The notes below the pieces were generated by a model. That model saw only the letters and a list, made by a program, of their open reading frames with translations. It made no database searches and was not told where the DNA came from. Made by a program: the position numbers and the translations under genes. This document shows, piece by piece, positions 1 through 11,124 of a stretch of 64,000 bases of DNA (position 1 is the first letter of the stretch; every line of letters starts with the position of its first letter). The DNA lies in assembly GCF_004193775.1 (NCBI RefSeq), contig NC_041018.1, forward strand, positions 37,364,608 to 37,428,607, read 5' to 3'. The DNA comes from Glycine soja (Eukaryota; Streptophyta; Magnoliopsida; Fabales; Fabaceae).

Positions 1-375
1 GTTGGGGACAACATAGGGCTTTCTATGTCTGTTACACTTTTATTACCCGCTTTAAATGGATTCCTTATGAGCAGTGGTTTCTGTTAGCCACGCACACCCA
101 ACCATGTCTTCAACGCTACAATAAAAATCTCGCCTCTCTTTGGTTAATACCCTTTCCATTGGCTAATTTCTTCTACAAGAAAAAAATAGAAGAAAACTAA
201 TTGCACTCTCAAACAAGAAAGTAAATGTAATTCGCTTATAATTTTGTAACCGAAGTGTTCTTTTCTTTTCTTTTTCTTTTTTTAATTTGGTTGGTGTGAG
301 AAATTTTCTAGACCATGAAGAGTTGTATTTTTTTTAATTGGATGAATATGAAACTCTTATGTATCCTCACTCACA

Positions 376-955
376 GGCTTAATTCTCTTTCTTTGAATGA
401 GACCACGATCCTTGACAGAACCATTAGGGACTAGTTCATACGTTTTGAGGGTTGAAGCAGTTCCAGGAAAGACTTGCATGGCATACATATAATACAGTAT
501 AATTTTCGCTCTAAGCAAGATTGGGGTTACATGATTAAAGACCTACATGTATAGCGTGTTTTGTTACATGTTGTGACTGTGATTTTCTACATTTGATCCG
601 ACGCTAATAATAATATAACTTCTACGTTTGAAATATGATTTGTCCCTTTCTGACGGGTTTCCAAACACACATCTAGCGTGCATAACTTATGTTCAAATAA
701 AGATAACAATATGTGGTAGATTATATCATTTGTTGGATTGAAGCACATTTTCATATATATGCTTCTTTCGTATCAAAGTTTTGCACAATTTTAGGCTGGT
801 GAGTGTCATTCTAAAGGTTAAGAAGTCTACCCAATTCTTGATAAATCATGAGTTTAGAGTTTTAGATGTTTCTAGAGTCTCTAAGTTCAAGCAAATAGGA
901 CACTTAGGGCTCACCTGTGTGCAATTTTAGATTATAATAGCAATTTTCAAAAGTA
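376..955 (+). pseudogene. Decayed duplicate of the DUF1350 gene tail (last exon and 3' region)
   Basis: Read on the plus strand, 376-458 translates like the end of the intact DUF1350 gene at 50883-51017 (-): a SLSLN-x-T-x-IL-x-RTI stretch followed by a tail ending FEG and a stop. The conserved Trp codon before the final FRRFEG-like segment is TAG here, so the copy cannot encode the normal C-terminus. Homology runs through the 3' UTR (to about 570), then resumes from about 715 to 955 against 50735-50480 in reverse orientation. Upstream exons are absent. The copy is inverted relative to the real gene, so the two tails face each other across the large transposon block. Seen directly by comparing the two regions; its origin by segmental duplication is inference. 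Confidence 0.8.
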
Positions 956-1601
956 CTACTTATTACTTAATTATGTATGCAATTGAACTATTATTGGCAC
1001 CTAGGCCTTGCTTCTGAAACACCAACAAGAACCTAAGGAGAATGACAAGAATCTCCATTACTGTTATAAGTAATCTTGTATTCTATTTTTTTACCTATAG
1101 TATGATGAAGGGATATAGGCTTCAATATTTCTGTTTAAGCAAGTTGAGTCTGTTCAGAAGACAGAACTTGGACCTTCTGATGCAAATAGTACAATATTGA
1201 AGACAAAAGCAGGAACACTCCATAATACCCTTTCCCTGTTCTTCTCTCAACAATGTCTGTGTGTGCCCTTCTAGTTGGTGTCTCTGTTTTTTCCTTGTAA
1301 GAATTTTTGGTACCATTATTTTAGCTAAAAAAAATCACAGAAATGGCTTCTACATTTTTCAGAAGATTCCTTAAGTTTAGTTTCTTGCATGTTTTTGGTA
1401 TTATTCTCTAATCAAAACTAGACTTTATCTTAACAATCAGCATAATGAAAATTAATTCTAATTATGATTGATAAGGTTTTTCCTAAACCAAAAGTACTGC
1501 CAAGTTTTTGTCTTTCCTAAACGGGTAAAAAACAAATCGCAAATAAGAGCTGTCATTACTGTTATATTAAAAGTGAAGGAAAAGAAAGACTTGATTCCTA
1601 A

Positions 1602-1634
1602 GGGGGGGGGTGGGGGGGGGGGGGGGGGGGGGGG
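1602..1634. repeat. Poly-G tract
   Basis: Thirty-two of 33 bases are G, interrupted by a single T at 1611. On the opposite strand it appears as a proline run in a spurious ORF. It could form G-quadruplex structures and is a likely site of length variation or sequencing error. Confidence 0.95.
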
Positions 1635-1664
1635 ATGATGTTTGACGCTACACTGGATTGTATT

Positions 1665-1972
1665 TATAAGGAGAAACAATCAATTCTATCAGCAACATAA
1701 TTGATTGTTCTAGACAAGCTAAATTTATCTTTGTAAGTTGATGGTTATTATGCCAATAATGCTTATGTTAAATGAACTTAATTACTAGCCAATTATTTTA
1801 AACGGGATCAGAAAAGAAAATGGAAATGGAAACAGAAGCTTTCCTAAGCTTATTTTTTTCCCATTTACTTGGACAGACTTATAGAATCCTTTCGCAGCTA
1901 TGCTGAATATGTAGAAATACAGAAAAAATAAAATAAAACCAATACCAAAGCCGGGTTTAGTTATTAATGACC
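1665..1972 (+). repeat. Direct copy of a DUF1350 intron-4 segment
   Basis: About 300 bp match 54548-54889 in the same orientation with scattered substitutions and small gaps. Shared landmarks include TTGATTGTTCTAGACAA, TTGATGGTTAT, GAAGCTTTCCTAAGCTTATT and GGTTTAGTTATT. The partner copy lies in intron 4 of the DUF1350 gene. The orientation is opposite to what would be expected if this piece and the inverted gene tail at 376-955 were copied together, so either a second rearrangement occurred or this is an independent dispersed repeat. Confidence 0.8.
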
Positions 1973-2451
1973 CATTTAGTTTACTTATACATAAATTAAT
2001 AAAAGTTTTCATATATTACTTTCTCCAAAAATTAATGTTGAATTTATGCATAAATTAATTTTAATTTATGGAGAAGTCTTTTTCATTTTTTCTTCTTATG
2101 TTCTTGGCTAAAACAATTTGCATCTTCCTATTTTTTTCAAATTTTTATTTTTAATTATTTCATTTTTTAATTGAGACATTTCGTCCTCCACTTTTAAAAT
2201 ATTTATAATTTTAATTTCTACTTGACAATTTAAAAAATGTTACTTAATAGTAGTTACATATCTATTTGAACTGGGATTGCGATTGTGATAAGTAAAAGCA
2301 TTATAAAATGTTATGTTATTAGAATTACTTTAGGTAGATTATGAAGATATATTATTATAACATTTTATTGTTTTTATTTTAATCTTTAATTCACCAAATA
2401 CGAGTTTGGGATTAATTAATGAGATGGTATTGGAAAACTTATGTATACATA

Positions 2452-3037
2452 GACATGACAAGAAAACTCATACCTATGAGTATCTGACCAAATCCGTCTC
2501 GATCTAACGGGTAATACCCGAGTTGATCGGGTATGGGTTCAGGTTTTCTCCTATAATCAAAATTTGGGTTAGGTACGGGTATGAGATTACTACATCCGTC
2601 CCGAACCCGGACTCGTCCCACCACTTAAAATTTTTAAATTTTTTACATAATTTAATCAAAAGGCTTAGAATTTTTATTACTAGTTAATTTTATTTTTGAG
2701 TTTTTACATAATTTAATATTCTTTTCTTAACATTTTTGTAGACATATATGCTATAATAAATTTATTGATATACAAGTAGTTAAAAATAAATGTTTAACAA
2801 TCAATTTATTTTTTCCAAAATCAAATTTTTAATATTTTCTTTACAAAAAAAATTATTTTTCTAATTTGAATCGGGTACGGGACGGAGTCGGGGATAGCCG
2901 ATACGCGATGGGTACGAGGATTGGATAATAAATTTTAACTCGTCGAGTATCGAATACGGGTATGAGGACATGTTAAAAAGTCGGGATCGGGAATTGGAGA
3001 GATAATACCCGTCGCTGCCCCGCCCCATTGCCATATC
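2452..3037. mobile_element. hAT-like non-autonomous element (MITE), tentative
   Basis: The ends are related in inverted orientation (GACATGACA at the left; GATATGGCA as the reverse complement of the right). Candidate 8-bp target duplications flank it (TATACATA at 2444-2451, TATATATA at 3038-3045, 7 of 8 identical). The arms carry repeated GGGTACGGG and GGGTATGGG motifs in both orientations, while the centre is AT-rich with no coding potential. The GC-rich right arm (CGGGGCGGGGCA-type) resembles common plant hAT-type short elements, by family knowledge. The target duplication is imperfect, so the exact ends are uncertain. Confidence 0.5.
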
Positions 3038-3111
3038 TATATATACATGCATGAAGATTGATTCCCCCTAAATTAAAGATAGTGTAGTTATGACTTGAAG
3101 CAAAAATCAAG

Positions 3112-3158
3112 GGGTGTTGCTAGGTGCACCCAGCATTATTGCTGGTGCACCCAACACC
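3112..3158 (+). repeat. Left terminal inverted repeat of MULE A / composite element
   Basis: The repeat contains GGTGCACC twice, separated by CAGCATTATTGCT, so a single strand can fold back on itself with a TTAT loop and one bulged C. The same unit is at the other ends at 8226-8269, 45934-45980, 38070-38112 and 43982-44025, and in shortened form at 48898-48925. Confidence 0.9.
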
Positions 3159-3219
3159 CATAGCGAAAAGACGAAAATACCCCGTGAGCATTTAAAGCGA
3201 ATACTGTGCACCCAACTGA

Positions 3220-3315
3220 CGTTGTTTGATCCGCGTGTGTTGTAATGTGATCCGCAGATGTTATAATTGATCTGCAGCTGATCCGCAAGTACGTTACGGA
3301 TCAACTTGATCCGCG
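3220..3315. repeat. Subterminal GATCCGC / palindrome block of MULE A (left)
   Basis: Several GATCCGC or GATCTGC motifs end in an exact palindromic 17-mer, CGGATCAACTTGATCCG, at 3297-3313. The motif recurs inside the ends of MULE B and element C and at the right end of MULE A. A role as a transposase-binding site is inference. Confidence 0.7.
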
Positions 3316-3505
3316 AGAAGCTTTTATCTTCCTTTTTTTTCATTTTAGAAGACAATTTTATTTTTGAATACGAATAACATAAAATTAGCACAAATTTAAA
3401 CGTGAAATGATTCCAAACATAAAATAACATTACATTAACTTAAACAATACATTCACTTCAACAAAATGGAAAGGAATTAGCATCAAATACTACAACTAAG
3501 GCATG

Positions 3506-4330
3506 CTAATTTTGCGACAAGGACTCATTATCTTCCCTTTCTATTACATGCTTACTAAAAATAGCTAAAATTTCTATTGGCCCGATTTTTTTCCAGTAGT
3601 TTGATTGCACTAATACCTTCAGCACGTCATCGTTGGTTTTAAGTTCAATAATTTCGAATTCGATAATGTTATCTGAATACTCGTAGTGACTTGGTTGTCA
3701 AAAAAATAATCGCCTTACCGTTTGTGTTTGATGAATACCATAAGGGGGAATCCCTTAAGGCGCAACTTGTTTGATCAAATCCTTCAGTTCATCCATGGTA
3801 CATCCGGAAGGAATGTCAAACTTTTTACAATTTTTTCCTATGAACGAGTAACCAACAAACTCATTTTGGCGTGACATGTTTCACCTCCCATTGTAATAAA
3901 GTAGGGCATTATGAATAGGGGTCATAGCGGCTTCAAATAAGTTTAGTATATCATCTGGTGTTCTACCAATGGTGCATAATAACTCAATCAGATCAACACA
4001 TGAAAATTGATTATTACACAGCAACATTGTGTTAACATCATCATCATTTTTGAGTTGCATACATTGAAAGCGAAGATGATTACTTGTATCTGTGAATGGC
4101 TGCCGGTAGTAAATTTCATCCAAATATTGTTCGTTGGTTAGCTGAAGGGTACTGTGTATTTTGGTTTTTAACGTTTGAAAATCATAAACATTAGGTACTC
4201 GAAAAGGTACTGGAGTGGAGGTTTGAAAATAAACACCATTGTCGTCATGAATAATGGAACCATTTGGAAAAATAAAAGCTAATGTGGAGTTCACAATTGT
4301 CTGACTGCTTGTTTCTCCCAAGAATGCCAT
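3506..4330 (-). pseudogene. MULE accessory ORF with PB1-like region, broken
   Basis: The frame begins at ATG 4330 and reads 149 codons to a TGA at 3881-3883, continuing in the same frame through a second Met (3877) to a stop at 3506-3508. The TGA sits where a Trp codon would fit. Two further in-frame stops interrupt the second half. The N-terminal part (PNGSIIHDDNGVYF, then a VPNVYDFQTLKTKIHSTLQL-type segment) resembles the PB1-like N-terminal region of plant MULE proteins, and the second half repeats a similar layout (FDIPSG, then MDELKDLIK). It lies downstream of the transposase gene on the same strand, about 570 bp away. It could be a separate accessory gene or a detached part of the transposase. 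Function unknown. Confidence 0.55.
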
Positions 4331-4899
4331 ACTTTTTTCAAAGAGTTGAGTTAGGAATAAATGTTTGATTTTTTACCGTTTTGGCTGTGTGATATATATA
4401 GATGAGTTTCAGTACTATTGATTCAATTTTTTAGAATAAATACATACGCGCGCACATGATTTTTGTATGTGTTGTCAACCACACCAATGACGTGACATGT
4501 TAACACACTTGCATTTCTCAACGTGTAGTCAAGTCTTATAGTGTCCTGTCATGTTTTATGTTAACACGCTTGCATTTCCTAATGTATTGTCAACTTAGAC
4601 AACGACTTATCATACATGCATACTTTATTTTAGTTGCAACAATGATTTTTTTTCGAATAAGCAACAAATTTTTATGTTAACATAACAAATAAACAGAGGT
4701 ACATTTTCAATCATCATTTAAGTCAACATAGTCTCTTTTGTACGACATCAAGCTTCTATAATGTTGCATTCTACTAATATATGGAGTTGGCTACTGCTTC
4801 GCCTGAGTATGACAACTGGTGGACCATAACAATGATATCGACGGTAAAGGACAACAATCTTTTAAATTAATCTGTCGTACATGCAAAAATAAATAAGCA

Positions 4900-7624
4900 T
4901 CAACTCAATCGTACACAACTGATTTCATAAATATAAAAAAATTTATATCTACAATGTACCTGAATAAAATGATTGTCATTGACGTGACCGATACAAATTA
5001 TGCGATGCACCGAAGGATCTCCCGGTGGTTGACTTCTAAGAGGAAAGAACATCATGTTTTGTTGGGGAGACAAGGATACAAGGATTACATTATACCTTGA
5101 TGCAATTATATATCCCATGTCGGTTATATCCATCCACTTATCCATAGTGACCTGAATGAAACAAATATAGACGTCAAAGTTTATTTTAATGTTAAGTCTT
5201 AAAAATCAAAAACACAAATTAAATACCGTGGTTAACCCATCAACATGTAGTGACATCCTTAAATTCTCAAATCTGTCTGTGCCACCAAAGAGCTTGATAT
5301 AGTCTTCTGCGAATTTGGCAAGTTCTATAAGCAGATGGGTGTAGACCAATGACCAAGGGTCTTGACCCATACCTAATAAACTGGCAACCGCCCGATATCC
5401 ACAATTTTCATCAGCACCGACATCAACAATATTATCAATGAAGTCGTGGATAAATGGCTGAAATTGATCCAACATAGGCATCATCCTTCTTGGATTGGGT
5501 TGGTCAGAAGATGATGAACTACGCCTCACTGACGAATTGCTATTTTGTAGAGAATGAAATGCATCTACATACTCCTAATAAGATGGATCACGCTTTGTTG
5601 ACCTTGGGTTTCTTTTCATCGGTTTTTTCGATGCACCTTTTGTGTTAACCTTTGCTGGAGGAGGACACATTGAATTCTGATTAGGGTATACAATTCCCCG
5701 AAGCTTTGTCTTCAGAGTAAACTTACCACAAACATCAAGTTCATCAAATCTTTTGGATATTGTTTCGATTTCTTCCTTGATGCTCACCTCGGGCTCAGAT
5801 ATCCCTTGATCTGAAAAATTGAGTCTCCTCCAGAACATATGGATTGAATCCAACAGGATGCAACCAACAACATATTTGAATAGATCACAAGCACAAGGAA
5901 GACCGTGCGTCGTTCTCATCACACAACCACAACTGGAAGGATTGTTGCCAGCATAGTGAACACTCTCAAATTCAGCAGCAATCTGATTTAAAGCATACCT
6001 TGAAACCATTCCAAGAAGACTCTTGTATAAGGTTTTTCTGAATACATGTCCAATGACATGTGTACTTGTTTCAAATGATGCTCTAATTTCCGTGTGCTGT
6101 AGCGTCACCATGTTGTTCATGGCATCCCAAACACTGCATAAGTTTCCAAGGCTATTTTGTAACACTCTTTTTAAAGCCCAGTGAGAAGATTCAACCCTAC
6201 ATTTCAAATACACAAATAACAATAAACATATACAACAATAAAAATCTATCAATTCATCAACGTTAATCGAAATAAGTAAACAATTTTATACCTGTTTGTT
6301 GTTGTATTCCCTAAGTGCATCACCTTATTCGTCCACGCAGTAACAAAATTTTTCTTGTGTGGGATTATCCATGTATCCTTCACATAATCAACAAACATTG
6401 GCCAAGATGAACAAACCATTTCAAACCTCTTCAGGTACTCATCAAACTGCTGCTCCAAAGGACGATCAACAAGAGTTCCCTAGGCATTCATGACATATTC
6501 CCAAACATTTCTTTGACCAATTAACGATTTTCATTTGCCCTTCACGTTCTTGTTTATGTGAAAGGTACACAACAAATTTGTACACTTAGGAAATATAGTT
6601 TGCACTGCATTCATCAATGCTAGGTCTCTGTTAGTGACAATAACTACAGGGAGGACATCACGTCTTAAAAATAGACATCGAAAGCATTCTAAAGCCCAAA
6701 CCACATTATTTAGACGTTCACCCTTCAGATATGCAAAATCAGCAGAGAATGTCATCCTAGTTGGTGTCACCTCAACAAAATCAAGCAGTGAGAGTCTGTA
6801 CTTGTTTGTTTTGTAGGTACTGTCTATCAAAAACACCAAATTATATGCGTTTACTAACTTCACTGCATCAGGGTGACACCAAAAGATATCACGAACCACG
6901 TCCTCGTCCTTGAATCTGTGCCAATGAATATACTGATCCCGTTCAAGAAGCTTAATTAGGTGTTGCATTTTAGTATCACTTTCTCTTATGGAAAAACAAT
7001 ATGCACTTTTTGCATTGTATATTAGTTTGATGGTCGTACAACTATTGACATTGTGCTCCTTTAGAGTCAGCAGAATGTTTTTTGGTTTGACCATCATGTG
7101 GATGTCCAACTAATGAGTTGGTCAATTCATGATTATGAATCCCACAAATCAACTTCATCGTCCAGCCTTGTCCTCCAACCATTGGCTTGCAACGAAGCTT
7201 GAAGGGATACCCACATTTCCTAGTCCTAGTGTCTCTTCTAACGAATTCTTTCTTCCTACACCAATACTCGTCACTCCTTTCACACCCAATTAACACAAAT
7301 GAAGTCCTTCCTCTACTACTTGTGTTTGTGTCAGACCTTACAATCACCACCACAAATCCATTTTCATAAGCAACAGATCGAGCCCATCGTAGAACATCCT
7401 CTCGGTTGTCAAACACCACAAACCAATCCACATAATTTCAGCTTCCTATGACATATTCATTTTATTAAATCACTCACAGTCATGAACATTATTACCTGAG
7501 AAGTATTGAACGCATCTGAACAATCAACATGTGGTTCATTCACACCACATTCTTCTTCATTTTCATAATCCATATCCACTTCTTCAGGCATTATACCTTC
7601 ATACATCCACTGATCCTCGTCCAT
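4900..7624 (-). pseudogene. MULE transposase (FAR1 / DDE / SWIM / OTU), inactivated
   Basis: The ATG at 7624 starts an acidic leader (MDEDQWMYEGIMPEE; exon 7496-7624). After an intron come a FAR1-type DNA-binding region (about 7420-7110: WARSVAYENGF, C-x-RS, the RRDTRTRKCGYPF stretch, GIHNHEL) and the MULE transposase core (6531-7109; LIDSTYKTNKY and VTNRDLALMNAV supply catalytic Asp residues). Next is a SWIM-like zinc site (5930-5880; CGC then HGLPCAC, Cys in place of the usual His). An OTU-type protease region follows (5206-5529, DENCGYRAVASLL with the Cys; then 4900-5145, NDNHFIQV with the His). Lesions: an intron acceptor reading GG where MULE B keeps AG (near 7421), a small deletion with frameshift near 7100, and stops at 6531-6533, 6480-6482 and 5575-5577. 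The gene is dead but its domain order is clear. Confidence 0.85.
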
Positions 7625-7814
7625 CTTAACAATAAATCAAAAATTTAAACACAAACATAGAAAAACCCTATTCAAATAAAAATACACAAATAACATAGTA
7701 AAAAGCCAAAACCCTATTTCATTCTACACATATAAACAATTCAAATACAAAATGACAATACAAACTAAGTAATAAATTAAAAACAAAATTAAACTTTACA
7801 ATTTCGAAAAACAG

Positions 7815-7905
7815 AGTCTCTTATGGATCAAGTTGATCTGTGATTCATTGCTGCAGATCAAGTTGATTCGTAAACTTCTTACAGATCAACCTGATCCGCC
7901 CGATT
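7815..7905. repeat. Subterminal palindrome block of MULE A (right)
   Basis: There are three variants of the GGATCAA-C/G-TTGATCC palindrome, for example TGGATCAAGTTGATCTG at 7823-7839. They mirror the arrangement at the left end and match the larger cluster in MULE B. Confidence 0.7.
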
Positions 7906-8225
7906 TGTTGTACACCATAACAGAATGCACCCAACACTGCGTACCTCGTATGCCACCGTCGACCATCGCAACGCCTTCACCTTCACCTTCACGGAACCTA
8001 ACCGTTCACCGAACCAAACTGATCGCAACGAAACAAAAGAACTACGGGGAAGAAGCACTGTGCATTGAGGAGAGAAAACAACGAAAGAATGCGCAAATGA
8101 AGCATTGTGCCATTTAAAAAAGCTTGGTGCCTGGTGCAAAACACTGTTCATGGCGACACTGTTCATCGACAAGACGAAATGCAGGAGCAGCAGAGGAAGG
8201 GGTACTTTAGCCATTTAGAAAATTT

Positions 8226-8269
8226 GCTGGGTGCACCAGCAATAATGCTGGGTGCACCTAGCAAGTCCC
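8226..8269 (-). repeat. Right terminal inverted repeat of MULE A
   Basis: Read inwards it begins GGGACTTGCTAGGTGCACCC and contains the same GGTGCACC / AGCAATAATGCT hairpin unit as the left end. The base immediately outside starts arm sequence (AGATTGTATACCTCCC) that is also found, inverted, outside MULE B at 45933. Confidence 0.9.
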
Positions 8270-8729
8270 AGATTGTATACCTCCCGTCACCGAGTCAATG
8301 CAGTCTGACTGAAACAAGTATTTGCTAGTCATTTACTCATTTTAATCTTATTAAAAACAAATGTTCCAATTACTCATGTCAAGATTGATACACATTTATT
8401 TGTGAAGAGGAAAGGAAATGGGGAAAATTAATCTTTTATATAAAAATGTTATTGCTATACATTTATTGTGTGCCTGTTGGTTGCATCCTGTAGCAAGCTG
8501 TGATTGTGCTACAATGGGCACAAACAGAATCCTTTAATGAAGTAAACATGTATATTCTACATTTCTATCGGTAAAATATTTGCAACGAAAAATCAGAGAG
8601 GTGATAGGTGATGATCAAGTGGTTGTGGTTTCAAGTTCCCGTTGTAAATTAGAATTCAGATAGATTTCATGAGTTTATTTATCACCGCCATGTTGTCTTC
8701 GCCAAAACTCATAAGGTTCTAACTCAACA

Positions 8730-8984
8730 GTGAATAAATTCAAGGAGACAAGAAAGGAAATGAGAGCAAAAGATGCAGAGGGGCTCAGAGCTGCCATCGA
8801 AGAAGAGAACGGAGAGCGCTCGTACGGGAAACCCGTGGATGTGGAAAAGTGTGAGTGTGAGTTGAAGAAAAATGAAAGAGGAAAAAATTTCTTACCATGG
8901 ATGTTGCGCGCGAAGCAACGACAGTTATCACGGGAACCAAGAACGAGAAGGGAATGTGTTACGTTGAGGGGGTATGAGATCTAA
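8730..8984 (+). other. Open frame conserved in both arms (doubtful gene)
   Basis: The 84-codon frame is kept in arm B at 45219-45473 (-) with only a few substitutions. It has no recognisable domain and is Lys/Glu-rich. Read on the other strand, the same block has features of a gene start: an ATG directly followed by a GTAAGAA donor, and a pyrimidine-rich acceptor (CCACATCCACAG) 60-70 bases later. That side may be the functional one. I would not call a protein from it. Confidence 0.3.
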
Positions 8985-9512
8985 AACTAAAAGGCTTCAT
9001 TAGGTCTTAGAGCTGTAGGAGGTAGTTGCGAAAATCCAAACGAGTTGTTTTAGATCAATTTACAAATAATAGCAAAATGTTTTCATCAAGTTATTTTAAA
9101 AAGTTTATTGAAATAAGTTAAAAATCATATATGAATAAATAAACTATAATTATTTTCGTAAAATCTCTTAAAATAAGTGTATGTGAAAATAATTTACTAT
9201 GCTATCATCCATACATAAAAGAAGATTTTATACAATAAGAAAATATTATGTAATAATCAAATATTTATTCAACATTAATTAAATGTCATTGATGTATTTT
9301 AATTAGTTAATTAAAATTAGTTCAAATTCAAAATAATAAAATAATAAATGTTATAATTTATTTATTATTCCATTAAACTAAATTTTTATCAAATCAATCA
9401 ATCCATTTAAATATTAAAATAAGAATACATCCAATTACATTACCTTAATCAATAATTATGTTTTCAATTCATTATGTTGTAAGTAATCATTTTAATTGGT
9501 GACAACTGTTTT

Positions 9513-9518
<6 letters not shown>

Positions 9519-9553
<35 letters not shown>
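9519..9553. repeat. TAA microsatellite in arm A
   Basis: There are about 12 TAA/ATA units. The inverted partner (ATT)n is at 44668-44707 in arm B, useful as a dated marker for divergence of the two arms. Confidence 0.9.
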
Positions 9554-9555
<2 letters not shown>

Positions 9556-10189
9556 GTGAGATTAATTTATAAATTATTTACTATTTTTTAAAATTCAATG
9601 TTTTTTTTTAAAAAAATGTTATGCTATTTTTTCATAAATAACTTAGATTTTTCATCATCAATGTTTTTTTTTGTGAAAGTTTTTATATTTTTTAATTTAT
9701 ATTTAATTTTTATAATTTGGCATTTCATATTTTTTATTCTTATAAGTATTAAGATATATAAACATTTGAAAGATGTGTGATGTTATTTTTTTTTATTATT
9801 TGGATTTATATTTTTCTTATTCAATGTTTTGAATTGTAAATTGAGATGTTTAATAGAAAATATTGATTGATAACAAAGATAATGCAGTAGATATCATGAT
9901 CTACCCTTCACAGAGTGAAATTTGAATACTAAAAAAATCATCATATACATTTTTGCTATAATAAATACTAAACCATAAATCCAAAATCCGAACACCCCAA
10001 TTCCTAAATCCTAAACTTAAAATACTAAAAATTCAAAAATCCAAAACCCTCAACCATAAACATCCACAATCATGAGTATCTTTTGCAACTCAACGCACTG
10101 TACTCCAAATCTTTTACAAGATCAACCCTTAAGTGACAAGAACGTCATTATTGGCGTCTTCGTCTTCCTTGTCTGTGGCCCTCTTCATC

Positions 10190-10545
10190 TTCCTTGTCGA
10201 CGGCAAAGGAGAGAGAATGGGAGAATGGTGCTTGCTGCAGTAGTGGAAGAAAAGAAAAGAAAAGAAAAGAGGAAAGGAATGATAGAACCCCCATTCTCGA
10301 TCCCATTTCGGTTTCTGAAAGAGAGTCCACCCTTTGTCTGATCGAACGCGTTTCAGTTTCAGGTTTTCTCGATTCCATTTTGATTTGTGATTTCCGATTT
10401 GGTTGCAAAATCTTCATCTTTTAACCAAAGGGATAAATCAATATTACTATTTGGTTTTGCCTTTATTTTTCGGTTGTTTTGCTTTGGATCGAACGAATTG
10501 CAATGACAGATGAATGTAACATAATATTTGTCGGTGCGTTCTCCC
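10190..10545 (+). other. UTR/promoter-like block shared by both arms
   Basis: The block contains GA-rich and CT-rich stretches, TTTCAGTTTCAGG, and a short ATG (10503) followed by a GTGCG donor-like site. The inverted partner lies at 37545-37935, upstream in the minus sense of the Agenet-like exon at 36059-36145. It may therefore derive from that gene's promoter and 5' UTR. No complete coding exon is attached in arm A, where the LINE follows. Confidence 0.35.
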
Positions 10546-11124
10546 TTCTTCCTTAAGTTTTTTGTTGCTATTGTACATAGTGTGCATGTGTTTTGTCCTA
10601 TACAAGTCCACCTAAGAATCTGGTATCTAGTTCTTACTCATCAATATTATTCGTCTACCTTCATTAATTTCTTGCATAACTTTTGCGGAATCAGGTTTCT
10701 TTAGGATTTTTTCATCGTCATTTTCCTTAATCATTGTCAATGATTCTCAGTCAAAACTGTCCATTTTACAGTTCTCTCCCTACCCAAACCTGATCTCTTT
10801 TTTTTGGAAAGCAAAGATAATTTATATTAAAGTAGGTAAAGTACCAGAGGTACTACATGATACAAAGAATAGGATCCTGTAAGAACAGGAACATAAAACA
10901 CCCTACAACAAGCCACCACCCTACCGAACAGGAAAACATTAACTAAATACTATAGACATTGCTGAAGACCAACAATGGAAAGGAACCTTGAAGTCCCTTT
11001 CTCAACCCCTCAACCAAGTCCACAAAAGGAATAGAGTGTTATCTGCCAGCTTAGTGATATCAAAGGATTGATTATGGAATATCATATCATTCTTGGGCTT
11101 CCAAATTGAATTTGTAACTTCTAG

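Larger units (their letters stand above)
3112..8269 (-). mobile_element. MULE A, full-length but decayed Mutator-like element
   Basis: It is bounded by inverted repeats of about 45 bp (3112-3158 and 8226-8269) and contains, on the minus strand, a FAR1-MULE-SWIM-OTU transposase gene and a PB1-like open frame, both broken by stops. Subterminal blocks at 3220-3315 and 7820-7900 carry copies or variants of the palindrome CGGATCAACTTGATCCG. No direct 9-bp duplication flanks this element alone, which is one reason to think its left end now serves the larger composite element. Confidence 0.85.
8270..10796 (+). repeat. Arm A of the large inverted repeat
   Basis: This stretch matches, in reverse complement, 44026-45933 followed by 37296-38069, with element C inserted in the second copy. 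Shared landmarks in order: AGATTGTATACCTCCCGTCA, an 84-codon open frame, a TAA/ATT microsatellite, a degenerate telomere-like tract, and a UTR-like block ending CCCAAACCTGATCTC. Homology stops exactly at the 3' end of the LINE at 10797. The arms differ by scattered substitutions and by a block of about 200 bp missing from arm A near 10075. Confidence 0.9.

Noticed and set aside
1458..1679. Proline-run ORF on the minus strand
   Set aside because: It is created by the poly-G tract and has no other protein-like feature.
3112..8278. MULE A as an independent insertion with its own 9-bp duplication
   Set aside because: The flanks AAAATCAAG and AGATTGTAT do not match in direct orientation at any nearby offset tried; the left repeat pairs with 48926-48934 instead.
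10072..10424. Short ORFs in the UTR-like block (and their inverted partners near 37663-38016)
   Set aside because: The frames are not preserved between the two arms and resemble purine-rich leader sequence rather than protein.
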